This document shows positions 17,233 through 26,133 of a DNA stretch of 64,000 nt, piece after piece. This stretch comes from Halomonas citrativorans. Lineage in GTDB: Bacteria > Pseudomonadota > Gammaproteobacteria > Pseudomonadales > Halomonadaceae. The notes under the pieces are model-generated. The model was given only the letters and a program-made list of their open reading frames with translations. It did no database searches and had not been told where the DNA came from. The stretch spans positions 62,001-126,000 of the forward strand of contig NZ_FUKM01000057.1 in assembly GCF_900163645.1 (NCBI RefSeq). Direction: 5' to 3'. The first letter of the stretch is position 1, and the number at the start of each line of letters is the position of its first letter. The position numbers were made by a program, and so were the translations under genes.

Positions 17233-18270
17233 ATGACGAATACCAAATCGAATATACGCTGGCAGCAACGGCCCGAGGGGGCCAACTGGGGCGACTTCGG
17301 ACCTGATGATCAGTTGGGCAGGGTCAATCTACTCCGAGCCGAGCAGGTGCTGAAGGGAGCCCGTGAGGTCGTGACGGGAAACGTATTCAGCCTGTCGCTG
17401 CCGCTGGATCTGCCGGGGGGCAATGCACTCAATCCTCGTCGCTTCCCGCCGCGTCTTGCACCAACGAGCCTCGGTCAGGATGACTACCTCAACTTCCCGC
17501 TGGCCAATCTTCACCCAGGCCTCATCGACGTCATCAGTGATGATCAGGTGGTCTTGTCGCTCCAGTACTCTTCTCAGTGGGACTCTCTTGCCCACGTAGG
17601 CGCGCTTTTCGATGCAGATGGCGATGGCCACGCCGAACGGTGCTACTACAACGGTTATCGTGCAGAAACCGATATCCAGAGCCTGGACATGGGTGGTGCT
17701 GTGAGTCGCTCAAGTGCTCGACGTCTTGGGGTTGAAAACATGGCGGTCCACGGGATGCAGGGGCGCGGCGTGTTGGTGGACTTGGCCCGTGTATACGGCC
17801 ACGGACGCATGCTTGTCGGCTATAAAGAATTTATGCATGCGCTAAAACAGCTGAATGTCACCATTGAGCAAGGTGATATGCTGGTATTGCGCACAGGTTT
17901 TGCTGAGGCACTTGTGCAAATGGATGGGTGTCCTGATACCGCAACACTGAAGCAAACCGGTGCCGTGCTGGACGGCACCGATACTTCACTGCTGCAATGG
18001 ATAAGCGACAGCGGCATTACCGCCATCTGTGCTGATAACTATGCTGTAGAGAATGCAGACAAGGCGGCTATGCCGGAGGACTGCTGCAAGCTGCCGTTAC
18101 ATCACCATTGTCTTTTCAAGCTGGGGCTGCCCCTTGCAGAGCTTTGGTATCTCAAGCCTTTGGCCGATTGGTTGCATAGGCATCAACGCTCACGTTTCCT
18201 GCTGACAGCACCTCCCCTGCGATTACCCGGTGCTATCGGGTCACCGGTAACGCCCATTGCCACCGTTTAA
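17233..18270 (+). CDS. cyclase family protein (kynurenine-formamidase-like)
   Basis: Metal-dependent hydrolase-fold protein of the cyclase family (345 aa). The region QYSSQWDSLAHVGALFDADGDG near residues 112-133 replaces the H-x-G-T-H-x-D metal motif of typical kynurenine formamidases, as in a longer subgroup of this family. Other features are AVHGMQGRGVLVDLARVYG, LVLRTGFAE near residue 220, and LPLHHHCLFKLGLPLAELWYL late in the protein. Members hydrolyse amides, lactones or cyclic acids. It starts 3 bases after the stop of the dehydrogenase gene with GAGGAG upstream. The substrate is unknown; a lactone would fit the cluster. Confidence 0.8.
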   Translation: MTNTKSNIRWQQRPEGANWGDFGPDDQLGRVNLLRAEQVLKGAREVVTGNVFSLSLPLDLPGGNALNPRRFPPRLAPTSLGQDDYLNFPLANLHPGLIDVISDDQVVLSLQYSSQWDSLAHVGALFDADGDGHAERCYYNGYRAETDIQSLDMGGAVSRSSARRLGVENMAVHGMQGRGVLVDLARVYGHGRMLVGYKEFMHALKQLNVTIEQGDMLVLRTGFAEALVQMDGCPDTATLKQTGAVLDGTDTSLLQWISDSGITAICADNYAVENADKAAMPEDCCKLPLHHHCLFKLGLPLAELWYLKPLADWLHRHQRSRFLLTAPPLRLPGAIGSPVTPIATV

Positions 18271-18398
18271 TAGACCACCTTTGAGAGTACTGCTTCTAAT
18301 ACTTTTGTCTTGCTATTATCACCTTCTTCCAGCATTTTAATGCCGGTGTTTTATATAAGAAATTGTTTTTATTGGTTTTTTAAAAGTTAGCAAAGAGG

Positions 18399-18421
18399 GG
18401 GAGGAGTGGCCTCCCTTTTTT
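18399..18421 (+). terminator. Rho-independent terminator after the cyclase gene
   Basis: GGGAGG (18399-18404), loop AGTGG, CCTCCC (18410-18415), then six T. It ends the dehydrogenase-cyclase transcript before the pcaI promoter. Confidence 0.8.
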
Positions 18422-18456
18422 AGTCGTTTGACGTAGCGTCAAGGTCTCTTTATTTT

Positions 18457-18490
18457 GTTCGTATTGCAAATCAATGTTCGTTTTGCGAAC
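18457..18490. promoter_or_regulatory. tandem IclR/PcaR-type operators before pcaI
   Basis: A left arm with degenerate right arm, GTTCG-TATTG-CAAAT (18457-18471), and a perfect palindrome GTTCG-TTTTG-CGAAC (18476-18490) are 19 bases apart, 43 bases before the pcaI start. The arms and 5-base spacer resemble the described Pseudomonas PcaR site at pcaI. Confidence 0.72.
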
Positions 18491-18533
18491 AATTTTTGCC
18501 GTGACGGCAACAAAATAGCTAAGAGGCAATCTA

Positions 18534-19367
18534 ATGGCCGAGTTTCTCAGCTTACATGACGCGGTAGCGCGCTACGTTCAAGACAGCGCTACCGTGGCCA
18601 TGGAAGGCTTTACCCATCTCATCCCGTTTGCTGCGGGTCACGAAGTGATCCGTCAGCAAAAGCGTGATCTGACGCTGATCCGCATGACTCCCGACATCAT
18701 CTACGATCAGCTAATCGGCGCCGGTTGCGCCAAAAAGGTGATTTTCTCCTGGGGCGGTAACCCAGGCGTTGGCTCATTACACCGCCTGCGCGATGCGGTT
18801 GAGAAAGGCTGGCCGCACAAGGTTGAGATTCTTGAGCACAGTCACGCGGCCATGGCCTGCGCCTTTGAAGCGGGGGCTGCGGGTTTGCCGATGGCTGTTT
18901 TCCGCGGCTACATCGGCAGCGAACTGCCCAGCGTGAACGATCAGATCAAATTCATCGAGTGCCCGTTTACTGGTGAGCGCTTAGCCGCCGTGCCTTCGGT
19001 ACGCCCGGATGTGTCCATCGTTCACGCTCAGCGTGCAGACCGCCAGGGCAACGTGCTGGTGGAAGGAATTGTCGGCGTACAAAAAGAAGCCATACTCGCT
19101 GCCAAACACAGCATCGTCACGGTCGAAGAGATCGTCGATGACTTGAAAGCGCATCCCAATGCCTGCGTGATTCCAGGCTGGGCGATCAGTGCCATTGCGG
19201 TGGCCGAGAAAGGCGCGCTGCCCTCTTATACTCACGGCTATTACGGTCGCAGTAACCGCTTTTATAAAGAGTGGGATGCCATTGCCCGAGACCGCGACAC
19301 CTTTACTCAGTGGCTCGATGAGAACGTCTTTAAGGGTGTTCAAAATCATGCAGGGGAGAACGTCTGA
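18534..19367 (+). CDS. pcaI: 3-oxoadipate CoA-transferase subunit alpha
   Basis: With PcaJ, moves CoA from succinyl-CoA to 3-oxoadipate, the penultimate step of the beta-ketoadipate pathway. Family landmarks include MEGFTHLIPFAAGHEVIRQ near residue 23, LIRMTPDIIYDQLIGAGC, the WGGNPGVGSLHRLRDAVE segment and AQRADRQGNVLVEGIVG. Length 277 aa fits subunit alpha. The gene follows the tandem operator and its stop overlaps the pcaJ start by one base (TGATG), so the two are translationally coupled. Confidence 0.93.
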   Translation: MAEFLSLHDAVARYVQDSATVAMEGFTHLIPFAAGHEVIRQQKRDLTLIRMTPDIIYDQLIGAGCAKKVIFSWGGNPGVGSLHRLRDAVEKGWPHKVEILEHSHAAMACAFEAGAAGLPMAVFRGYIGSELPSVNDQIKFIECPFTGERLAAVPSVRPDVSIVHAQRADRQGNVLVEGIVGVQKEAILAAKHSIVTVEEIVDDLKAHPNACVIPGWAISAIAVAEKGALPSYTHGYYGRSNRFYKEWDAIARDRDTFTQWLDENVFKGVQNHAGENV

Positions 19368-20140
19368 TGAGCCTGGAATATACCTCTTCTGAAATGATGA
19401 CCGTCACGGCGGCACGCGCGCTGGAAAACGGCACCACCTGCTTTGTGGGAATCGGCCTGCCTTCTGAAGCTGCCAACCTGGCGCGCCTTACCCATGCGCC
19501 GGACGTGGTATTGATTTACGAATCCGGCACGCTGCAAACCAAGCCCGACATTCTGCCGCTCTCCATCGGCGACGGCGAACTGTGCGAATCAGCACTCACT
19601 ACCGTGGCTGTACCGGAAATGTTCCGTTACTGGCTGCAGGGCGGCAAAGTGAATGTAGGCTTTTTGGGTACCGCACAAATTGACCGCTTTGCTAATCTCA
19701 ATACCACGCTGATTGGTGATTACAAAGCACCTAAAGTACGCCTGCCGGGCGGCGGTGGAGCGCCGGAAATTGCCACCAACGCGGGTGAGGTATTTATTAC
19801 CCTGAAGCACTCCAAGCGGGCGTTTGTAAAAGATGTCGATTTTGTTACCACGCTAGGCTTTGGCCGTGACGGCAAAGGGCGCGATAACGTGCCTAATATC
19901 GGTAAAGGCCCTACCCGGGTGATCACCGATTTATGCGTAATGAAGCCCGACCCCGACACCAAAGAGCTTGTCGTGGTATCGCTTCACCCCGGCGTTAATC
20001 GCGAGGACGTGATGGAGGCGACCGGCTGGGAAATACGTTTTGCCGACCAGCTTGAGAGCACTCCTGAGCCCAGTGAGAAAGAACTTGAGATCCTGCGCGA
20101 GCTGAAAGCCCGCACCGAACGCGCTCACACGGGCGAATAA
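19367..20140 (+). CDS. pcaJ: 3-oxoadipate CoA-transferase subunit beta
   Basis: Catalytic partner of PcaI. The active-site glutamate is probably Glu52 in YESGTL; the N-terminal glycine-rich [15 protein letters not shown] and the later [16 protein letters not shown] are typical. Length 257 aa. It overlaps pcaI and is followed after 10 bases by pcaF. The C-terminal portion ([12 protein letters not shown]) agrees with PcaJ/CatJ proteins. Confidence 0.94.
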   Translation: MSLEYTSSEMMTVTAARALENGTTCFVGIGLPSEAANLARLTHAPDVVLIYESGTLQTKPDILPLSIGDGELCESALTTVAVPEMFRYWLQGGKVNVGFLGTAQIDRFANLNTTLIGDYKAPKVRLPGGGGAPEIATNAGEVFITLKHSKRAFVKDVDFVTTLGFGRDGKGRDNVPNIGKGPTRVITDLCVMKPDPDTKELVVVSLHPGVNREDVMEATGWEIRFADQLESTPEPSEKELEILRELKARTERAHTGE

Positions 20141-20150
20141 GGAGTCGGTT

Positions 20151-21353
20151 ATGACAAACGTTTATTTATGTCACCCACGACGTACCGCCGTAGGCCGGTT
20201 TGGCGGCACGCTGGCAAGTGTGCGCCCGGATGATTTCGCCGCCACGATCTTCAAGGCCGTGCTGGCCGACGCGCCGGATCTCGATCCTGCCGCGATCGAA
20301 GAAGTGTTTATGGGTTGCGCCAACCAGGCAGGTGAAGATAACCGCAACGTCGCGCGCATGTCGTCACTTTTGGCAGGCATCCCCACCTCGGTCCCCGGCA
20401 CCACCATGAACCGCTTGTGCGGCTCCGGAATGGACGCGGTAGGTACAGCGTTTCGGGCGATTAAAGCCGGTGAGATGGAGCTGGCGCTGGCCGGCGGCGT
20501 GGAATCCATGTCGCGCGCGCCTTACGTGATGGGCAAAGCCGACAGCGCCTTCGCCCGCGGGCAAAAAATCGAAGACACCACCATCGGCTGGCGGTTTATC
20601 AATCCGCTGATGAAGAAAGCCTATGGGGTGGACTCCATGCCCGAAACGGCGGAGAACGTCGCCGAGCAGTTCAAGATTTCCCGGGAAGATCAGGACGCTT
20701 TTGCATTGCGCTCCCAGCAGAAAGCGGCTGCCGCTCAACAGGCTGGGCGTTTTGCTCAAGAGATCACCGCCATCGAGATTCCTCGCCGTAAGCAGGAGCC
20801 ATTGGTATTTGATACCGATGAGCATCTGCGGGATACCACGCTGGAGAAACTCGCGGCCTTGCCGACGCCCTTCCGTGATGGCGGTAGCGTCACAGCAGGC
20901 AACGCCTCCGGCGTCAACGACGGCGCGGCTGCCATGCTAGTGGCAAGCGAATCCGCAGTTAAGCAGTACGGCTTGACACCGATGGCAAGAGTCATCGGGA
21001 TGGCCACCGCAGGCGTTGAGCCACGTATCATGGGCTATGGGCCGGTACCGGCGGTGCAGAAACTGCTTAAGCGCACCGGTATCTCGCTAGATGAGATTGA
21101 TGTATTTGAATTTAACGAAGCCTTTGCTGCTCAGGCGCTGGCTTGCATGCGTGACCTTGGCCTGGACGATGATGACCCTCGGGTAAACCCTAACGGTGGC
21201 GCGATTGCTTTAGGTCACCCGCTGGGCATGTCCGGCGCACGGTTGCTGCTCACCGCCGCCCATGAGCTGCAAAACAGCGGCAAGCGCTACGCGCTATGCA
21301 CCATGTGTGTGGGTGTTGGCCAAGGCATCGCCACACTGATCGAACGCGTTTAA
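20151..21353 (+). CDS. pcaF: 3-oxoadipyl-CoA thiolase
   Basis: Cleaves 3-oxoadipyl-CoA with CoA to succinyl-CoA and acetyl-CoA, the last step of the pathway. The nucleophile is Cys90 in [11 protein letters not shown]; the [11 protein letters not shown] histidine motif and [10 protein letters not shown] near the C-terminus hold the other catalytic residues. The N-terminal [19 protein letters not shown] is the usual thiolase start. Length 400 aa is standard. It lies 10 bases after pcaJ and 11 before pcaD, so the whole set reads as one operon. Confidence 0.95.
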   Translation: MTNVYLCHPRRTAVGRFGGTLASVRPDDFAATIFKAVLADAPDLDPAAIEEVFMGCANQAGEDNRNVARMSSLLAGIPTSVPGTTMNRLCGSGMDAVGTAFRAIKAGEMELALAGGVESMSRAPYVMGKADSAFARGQKIEDTTIGWRFINPLMKKAYGVDSMPETAENVAEQFKISREDQDAFALRSQQKAAAAQQAGRFAQEITAIEIPRRKQEPLVFDTDEHLRDTTLEKLAALPTPFRDGGSVTAGNASGVNDGAAAMLVASESAVKQYGLTPMARVIGMATAGVEPRIMGYGPVPAVQKLLKRTGISLDEIDVFEFNEAFAAQALACMRDLGLDDDDPRVNPNGGAIALGHPLGMSGARLLLTAAHELQNSGKRYALCTMCVGVGQGIATLIERV

Positions 21354-21364
21354 CGGAGGTTGCC

Positions 21365-22210
21365 ATGGCATTTCATACCATCAATGGCCGCAGCGTGGCC
21401 TATCGGCTGCTCGGTATAGAAGCTAACCCCTTGGTAGTGCTGGCGCACCCCCTGGGCATGAGCCAGGCAGTGTGGGATGACATCATCCCGGTACTCTTGC
21501 CACGCTATCGCGTGCTGACTTGGGACCTGCCTGGTCACGGGGCTAGTCAGGCGGTCAGTGGAGCACAGGTTACGCCCGCTAATCTGGTTGCCGAGGCCTT
21601 GGCGCTGGCAGAGCTTTCAGGCGCTGCGCGCTTTCACTTTGTCGGTACTTCCATTGGTGGTGTAATCGGTCAACAGCTGATCGCTGAGCACAGCGACCGT
21701 TTGCTCTCTGCCACGCTCACCAATACCGGCGCGGTTATCGGCAACTCAGAGCTCTGGAACACTCGCGCGGGTCGCGTGCGTCAGGAAGGTCTCGCGGCGA
21801 TGTCACAAGAGATTGTGCCGCGCTGGTTTGCGCCCAAGGCCTTTGAAGCAAGCCCCGCGCTGAAAGCGGGCTGGTGCATTCAGATGGGCCGCGGCGACGA
21901 CGAATCCTACGCTCAGCTGTGTGAAATGCTCGGCCGCGAGACGTTTACCGGCAAGCTCTCCAACAAGAACGTCAAGGTGCAGCTACTTGGCGGCAGTGAA
22001 GATCTGGCTACGCCGCCGACGACACTGGAAGCCTTGTCTGCCGAGCTTGATGGCGCACCGCTTGAGATCTTTGACGGCGTAGGTCATGTGCCTTCAGTAG
22101 AAGCGCCTCAGCTGATCGCTGTGAAGCTGCTTGGCGTACTGGCAACAGATTTGGGCGACGTGGCGAACCACGGCGAGACTTGCGTCACTGGCTTGGAAAC
22201 TCGTCAGTAG
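21365..22210 (+). CDS. pcaD: 3-oxoadipate enol-lactonase
   Basis: Alpha/beta-hydrolase that opens 3-oxoadipate enol-lactone to 3-oxoadipate; it receives the product of CatC. The nucleophile is Ser96 in VGTSIGG, the acid is probably in GGSEDLATPP and the histidine in GVGHVPSVEAP. The N-terminal AHPLGMSQAVWDD is family-like. The start at 21365 is preceded by GGAGG at 6 bases. The 281 aa form has a C-terminal tail (about 20 residues) beyond the usual 260. As the only enol-lactone hydrolase in the window, it must serve the cat branch as well. Confidence 0.93.
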   Translation: MAFHTINGRSVAYRLLGIEANPLVVLAHPLGMSQAVWDDIIPVLLPRYRVLTWDLPGHGASQAVSGAQVTPANLVAEALALAELSGAARFHFVGTSIGGVIGQQLIAEHSDRLLSATLTNTGAVIGNSELWNTRAGRVRQEGLAAMSQEIVPRWFAPKAFEASPALKAGWCIQMGRGDDESYAQLCEMLGRETFTGKLSNKNVKVQLLGGSEDLATPPTTLEALSAELDGAPLEIFDGVGHVPSVEAPQLIAVKLLGVLATDLGDVANHGETCVTGLETRQ

Positions 22211-22585
22211 GTGCAGTGCAAGGAGTATGTGGCGCGTTCAACCGCTAACGCCAACAGCTTGAATACACCCTTTCAGCAGACGATTAAGCGCTTGGCGTGG
22301 GTGAGCTTTGCATTGTTAACGGTTCTCACCGTCGGCACTAAACCCGCTCAAATCGTTTTCGGGCTAATGTTTGCCTGCTGGTTCATCACCATGTGGGTCA
22401 GTAACACGGCTACGGCGGTTATTAGGGTGCCTATCGGCGTCTCTATTATTGCGTTAGTAAACTCCCTGGGAAAATACGCTGGCCCTTCCAATGCGGCGTT
22501 GGTCGACCGTACGGTTGTGCTATGCGCCCAGTACCAGCGCCCAATAGCTAGCTGGCAACAGGCCCGCGAGATGCCAAGGCTATAA
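22211..22585 (+). pseudogene. remnant of an SLC13/DASS sodium:anion symporter
   Basis: An open frame starting with GTG immediately after the pcaD stop encodes 124 residues, of which only the middle looks like a protein family: GLMFACWFITMWVSNTATAV, matching the SNTATA motif helix of SLC13/DASS dicarboxylate symporters, preceded by a hydrophobic helix (WVSFALLTVLTVGT). A full DASS protein is about 450-480 aa, and the flanks (residues 1-25 and 90-124) look shuffled. No ribosome-binding site of note is seen. I read it as a degraded symporter in what may once have been a pca uptake gene. Confidence 0.65.
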
Positions 22586-22626
22586 AAGTTACAAAAAAGC
22601 GCTAAATTATTTGCAGGAGTTCAAAC

Positions 22627-23034
22627 ATGAATAACGCTACTACAGTAGGTAATGCCTTCGAGATTGATGAGATTAAACACGTCGTGCAGCTATATGTTGA
22701 TGGCTTTCAAGGCGGTATGGAAAAGCTGCAGGAGGCCTTTCATAAGGATGCGTGGATATTTGCTGTGGATGCTGAAGGCATTCTAGCGACTGATCTGATC
22801 AGCGCTCGTTTTGAACGCTGGGCGACTAGCTACCGAAAGGTCACCAGCCGTTTTATTGCAGTCACCCAAGCCGGGGACGTGGCCAGCGTGCTACTGGGTT
22901 TTGATAACAGTGACAATCTTGCAGACTCTTGGGTCGATGTTATTGCCCTGGTGAAGGTCGACGGTACTTGGAAGATTACCAATAAAACGGCTGCCCACAG
23001 CACCCGCGCGGCATGGGCCAAGCCAAAACCTTAA
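22627..23034 (+). CDS. NTF2-like/SnoaL-like family protein
   Basis: 135 aa soluble protein with the pattern of the nuclear-transport-factor-2-like fold used by lumazine-binding and SnoaL-type proteins: an N-terminal helix (IKHVVQLYVDGFQGGMEKLQEAFHKDAWIF) and later strands ending DVIALVKVDGTWKITNKTA. No catalytic residues can be assigned. AGGAG lies about 9 bases before the ATG. It follows the transporter remnant and ends in a bidirectional terminator, so it is the last gene of the pca direction. Function unknown. Confidence 0.75.
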   Translation: MNNATTVGNAFEIDEIKHVVQLYVDGFQGGMEKLQEAFHKDAWIFAVDAEGILATDLISARFERWATSYRKVTSRFIAVTQAGDVASVLLGFDNSDNLADSWVDVIALVKVDGTWKITNKTAAHSTRAAWAKPKP

Positions 23035-23067
23035 CGGCTGTGCTGGTAGACCGTGGCCGTTAAGGTT
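23027..23067. terminator. bidirectional terminator, overlapping a stop codon
   Basis: AACCTTAACGGC (23027-23038) pairs perfectly with GCCGTTAAGGTT (23056-23067) over 12 bases with a 17-base loop. The left arm contains the stop codon of the NTF2-like gene, and the convergent amidohydrolase gene ends 10 bases further. Confidence 0.6.
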
Positions 23068-23076
23068 GCAGTGACA

Positions 23077-24378
23077 CTAGGCTAAATAGGCGAGAGCGCC
23101 GGTTGCCATTGCCTCAATACCGGTTCGCAACGTCACGTCATTCCCCGGAAAGTAGTAAGGTGAATGAGGCATTTCAAGGTGGCGCATTTTCTGCGACACG
23201 CTCGTTCCTAAGGTTTTTGCCCAGCGTTCGGCGGGCGTGGCACCAATAAACCAGTAGACGTAGGGGATATCTTTGCCACCAAAACCGCCGACTTCGGCGT
23301 TGCCAAGCAGCGGGAAATCCTCGCTGGCATTAAGGCGTGGCATGGCGAAAAGGTTGGCATCGCCAAAATATTCGGTGTGGGCATGGCGAACATGCTCTAC
23401 CGCCATCGGATCGTTGTGCAGAGCGATAGTTTCGTTGAGTGTTCGGAATTCCGGCAGTTTGGGCGAGCGGCCCGCTTCGCATTCTGCGCGGATAATACGC
23501 TTAATAGATGCCACTACTTGGCTATGCAGCACATCATCAAAGCTACGGATATTAATCTCAAGTTCGGCGGAGTGGGGGATAATATTAGCTTGGGTGCCCG
23601 CGTGGAGCTTTCCTACGGTGACCACCACGGTTTCTTCCGGTGGTACTTCCCGGGAAACGATACTCTGTAGCCGGGTGACCACATGCGCTGCGATCACGAC
23701 CGGATCTACCGTTTGTGCAGGCATAGACCCGTGGCCCCCAGCGCCATGAATAGTCACCGCCAAATTAGTACAGGCGGCCATGGCGCTGCCAGAAATATGC
23801 CCAACACTTCCTGCTAATGCTGGCATATTGTGTTGACCTAAAATGATGTCTGGGCGTGGGAAGCGTTCATAGAGGCCATCATTTAACATCGCTTTGGCAC
23901 CGCCAAAAATCTCTTCTGCAGGCTGACAGATGAGCATCAACGTGCCGGACCAGTGTTTTTTTAGCGCTGCCATCACAGCAGCTGTTCCTACAATACAGCT
24001 GCTGTGTAGGTCATGTCCGCAAGCGTGCATCAGTGGTATTTCATTACCATCTGACGTAGTAGTGGTTTCGTTACTGGCAAAATCGAGTCCAGTCTCTTCC
24101 TTTATGGGGAGGGCATCCATATCGCCACGCAGCATGACCGTACGGCCGCTTCCGTTATGCATTAGAGCGACGACGCCAGTGCCGCCTACGCCGCGTGTTA
24201 CTTCATAGTCGAGGCTTTCCAAAGCGTCGGCGAGACGCGCACTGGTTTTATACTCCTGGAAGGGAAGCTCTGGCGTTCGATGCAACTCGCGATATAGCGT
24301 TTGGGTATCTACGAACGTTGCCTCGGCCTGTTTGCTGATAGCATCTTTTAAATTGAAACATTCTGTTTGGGTAGCCAT
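23077..24378 (-). CDS. M20 family amidohydrolase (hippurate-hydrolase-like)
   Basis: Zinc or cobalt peptidase-fold amidohydrolase of family M20, the group of hippurate hydrolases and amino-acid deacetylases. Seen features are LRGDMDALP, MHACGHDLHSSCIVGTA with the metal-binding HxD, a PAEE motif and GHISGSAMAAC, then HGAGGHGSMPAQTVDPV in the dimerisation domain. Length 433 aa. The start at 24378 has GGAG 8 bases upstream. It sits 16 bases downstream of a sodium symporter gene, forming a transport-plus-hydrolysis unit. A benzoyl-glycine substrate is inferred only from the neighbouring benzoate operon. Confidence 0.85.
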   Translation of the reverse strand: MATQTECFNLKDAISKQAEATFVDTQTLYRELHRTPELPFQEYKTSARLADALESLDYEVTRGVGGTGVVALMHNGSGRTVMLRGDMDALPIKEETGLDFASNETTTTSDGNEIPLMHACGHDLHSSCIVGTAAVMAALKKHWSGTLMLICQPAEEIFGGAKAMLNDGLYERFPRPDIILGQHNMPALAGSVGHISGSAMAACTNLAVTIHGAGGHGSMPAQTVDPVVIAAHVVTRLQSIVSREVPPEETVVVTVGKLHAGTQANIIPHSAELEINIRSFDDVLHSQVVASIKRIIRAECEAGRSPKLPEFRTLNETIALHNDPMAVEHVRHAHTEYFGDANLFAMPRLNASEDFPLLGNAEVGGFGGKDIPYVYWFIGATPAERWAKTLGTSVSQKMRHLEMPHSPYYFPGNDVTLRTGIEAMATGALAYLA

Positions 24379-24394
24379 GTATTTCTCCGGGCAT

Positions 24395-25852
24395 TCAATG
24401 GGGAGATGTTGACGTAGGGGCCGCAAGGGTGGGGTTAACCAACCACTGCCAGACAGCCACAGTGCCGACGTTGATCAGCATCGCCCAGATGCCAGCGTGC
24501 CAGCCAAGTGGAGAGCTCCAGGCGAACTCCATCAGCAAGTAGGCCAGGCTGCCGAATAGGGCGCCCGCCATGACGCTGGCGCGGCGCAGGCGTGGCATAA
24601 ACAGCGCGCCAATGACCATCGGGAAGAGTTGAACAATTAAGCCATAGGCGCCGAGTAGGAGTAGTACCAGCGACGAGGGGTTGGCCAGCGCAAACAGGTA
24701 GGCGATCAACGACAAGCCGAGCACGCTCCAGCGTGTTGCGCTGATGACCGCCTTCTCGCTTGCCCCTTTCATCATGGTGGGGCCAACCACATCACGCACC
24801 AACACTACGGCAGCGGTATGGGCTAGATTAGCGCCTGTAGACATGGCAGCGGCCAGCGCGCCAGAAAGCATCAAGCCGACCACCCAGGGTGAGAAGTTGG
24901 CCGCGTCCATTACCATGCGCAGGAGCACCGTATCGGAGCGTTCTAAAGGAGAGCCGGAGAAGGGCAAAATGCCCGCAAAGCCGATAAACAATAGCGGCAC
25001 CAACAGATAGGCGTAAAGCGGGTAAAAGACGCTAACCTTACGCAGCGTCTTACCGCTGTCCGCCGAATAGAACTTCATAAACAGATGCGGCCACATGGCA
25101 CCGCCGAAAGCACTGACCAGCACCGCAGTACTGAAATAGCCCCAGTTCATACCAGTGGCCCCAGGCATGGTCAGGTACTCAGGCATGGTTAACTGGATCT
25201 GGCGGAACATTTCGCCCACGCCGCCGTAGAGGCGCTCAGAGATGGAGAGACCCAGGAACCAAGCGATGACTATCATCATGATTCCTTGGAGTAGGTTGGT
25301 CCACCCGATGCCGTTCAGACCACTACAGAAGACGTAGGCGGCGACTACCAGGAAGGCTAGCAATGCCCCCAGCCAGAAGGGAATCAGGCCATCAGTAGCC
25401 GCCTGAAACAACAGGCCTGCACCGGCAATCTGAATCGTAAGATAGGGTACTAGCGCTAGCACACCGATCACGCCAGCCAGCATACCCAGCGTTTTGCTTT
25501 GGTAGTGATCGGCAATCATGTCGCCTTGGGTGAGATAGCCCCGCTCTCGACCTAGCTTGGCCACTCGTGGCCCCATGGCCCAAATGGTGATGGGCATCAG
25601 CGACAGGTAAGCGAGAATATAGAAGGCTGGTGCACCATGCTGATAGCTCCAGCCCGGCGCGCCCAAGAAGGCAAAGGCGGAGAATATTTCGGCGCCGAGG
25701 ATGAAGAACAAAATCACCACGCCAACATGGCGTCCACCTGCTACATAGCCCTCTAGGCTTGAATTTTTCTGACCGCGAGCGCGGAGTCCCACCCATAGCA
25801 CCAGAGCGAGATAGGTCAGGGTGATGCCGACGACAATGATCGAATCATTCAT
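24395..25852 (-). CDS. sodium:solute symporter (SSS family)
   Basis: Integral membrane sodium symporter, 485 aa with about 13 helices; the N-terminal region has GLRARGQKNSSLEGYVAGGRHVG and EIFSAFAFLGAPGW, then GLNGIGWTNLLQGIMM and the sodium-site-like segment SGALAAAMSTGANLAHTAAVVLVRD. The start is the ATG at 25852 because GGAGGTGA lies 7 bases upstream; a GTG at 25861 sits right after the site. It overlaps the DUF3311 gene by 8 bases, the typical SSS/DUF3311 pairing, and precedes the M20 hydrolase gene. The substrate is unknown. Confidence 0.92.
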   Translation of the reverse strand: MNDSIIVVGITLTYLALVLWVGLRARGQKNSSLEGYVAGGRHVGVVILFFILGAEIFSAFAFLGAPGWSYQHGAPAFYILAYLSLMPITIWAMGPRVAKLGRERGYLTQGDMIADHYQSKTLGMLAGVIGVLALVPYLTIQIAGAGLLFQAATDGLIPFWLGALLAFLVVAAYVFCSGLNGIGWTNLLQGIMMIVIAWFLGLSISERLYGGVGEMFRQIQLTMPEYLTMPGATGMNWGYFSTAVLVSAFGGAMWPHLFMKFYSADSGKTLRKVSVFYPLYAYLLVPLLFIGFAGILPFSGSPLERSDTVLLRMVMDAANFSPWVVGLMLSGALAAAMSTGANLAHTAAVVLVRDVVGPTMMKGASEKAVISATRWSVLGLSLIAYLFALANPSSLVLLLLGAYGLIVQLFPMVIGALFMPRLRRASVMAGALFGSLAYLLMEFAWSSPLGWHAGIWAMLINVGTVAVWQWLVNPTLAAPTSTSPH

Positions 25853-26057
25853 GGCGATCACCTCCGTGGCGAATCACAAAGGCTACCCACATGCCGACAA
25901 ATAGAATCAGCATCCAGAGGATGTACCAGAAAAATAGAAAGGGCAGTCCGAGTACGGTGGGCTCGATACGATTGGCGATCAGTGCGCCGGGCCAGATCAT
26001 TGCCAGGGTGCACACCGCAAAGTGCAACCCTGTTAGAAGGTGGTATGTCTTGTTCAT
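25845..26057 (-). CDS. DUF3311 family small membrane protein
   Basis: 70 aa protein with two membrane helices (about residues 7-27 and 38-63), including the FLFFWYILWMLI segment typical of DUF3311, a partner gene of SSS symporters. It overlaps the downstream symporter start by 8 bases, so they are translationally coupled. The family is thought to assist or modulate its symporter, but its role is not established. Confidence 0.85.
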   Translation of the reverse strand: MNKTYHLLTGLHFAVCTLAMIWPGALIANRIEPTVLGLPFLFFWYILWMLILFVGMWVAFVIRHGGDRHE

Positions 26058-26133
26058 CGGGTTTCCTGCTCGTCATAGCGAGTCTTGTTATGGATTGTTT
26101 ATTCACTATGAAACAAGCATTGGGATATCAAAA

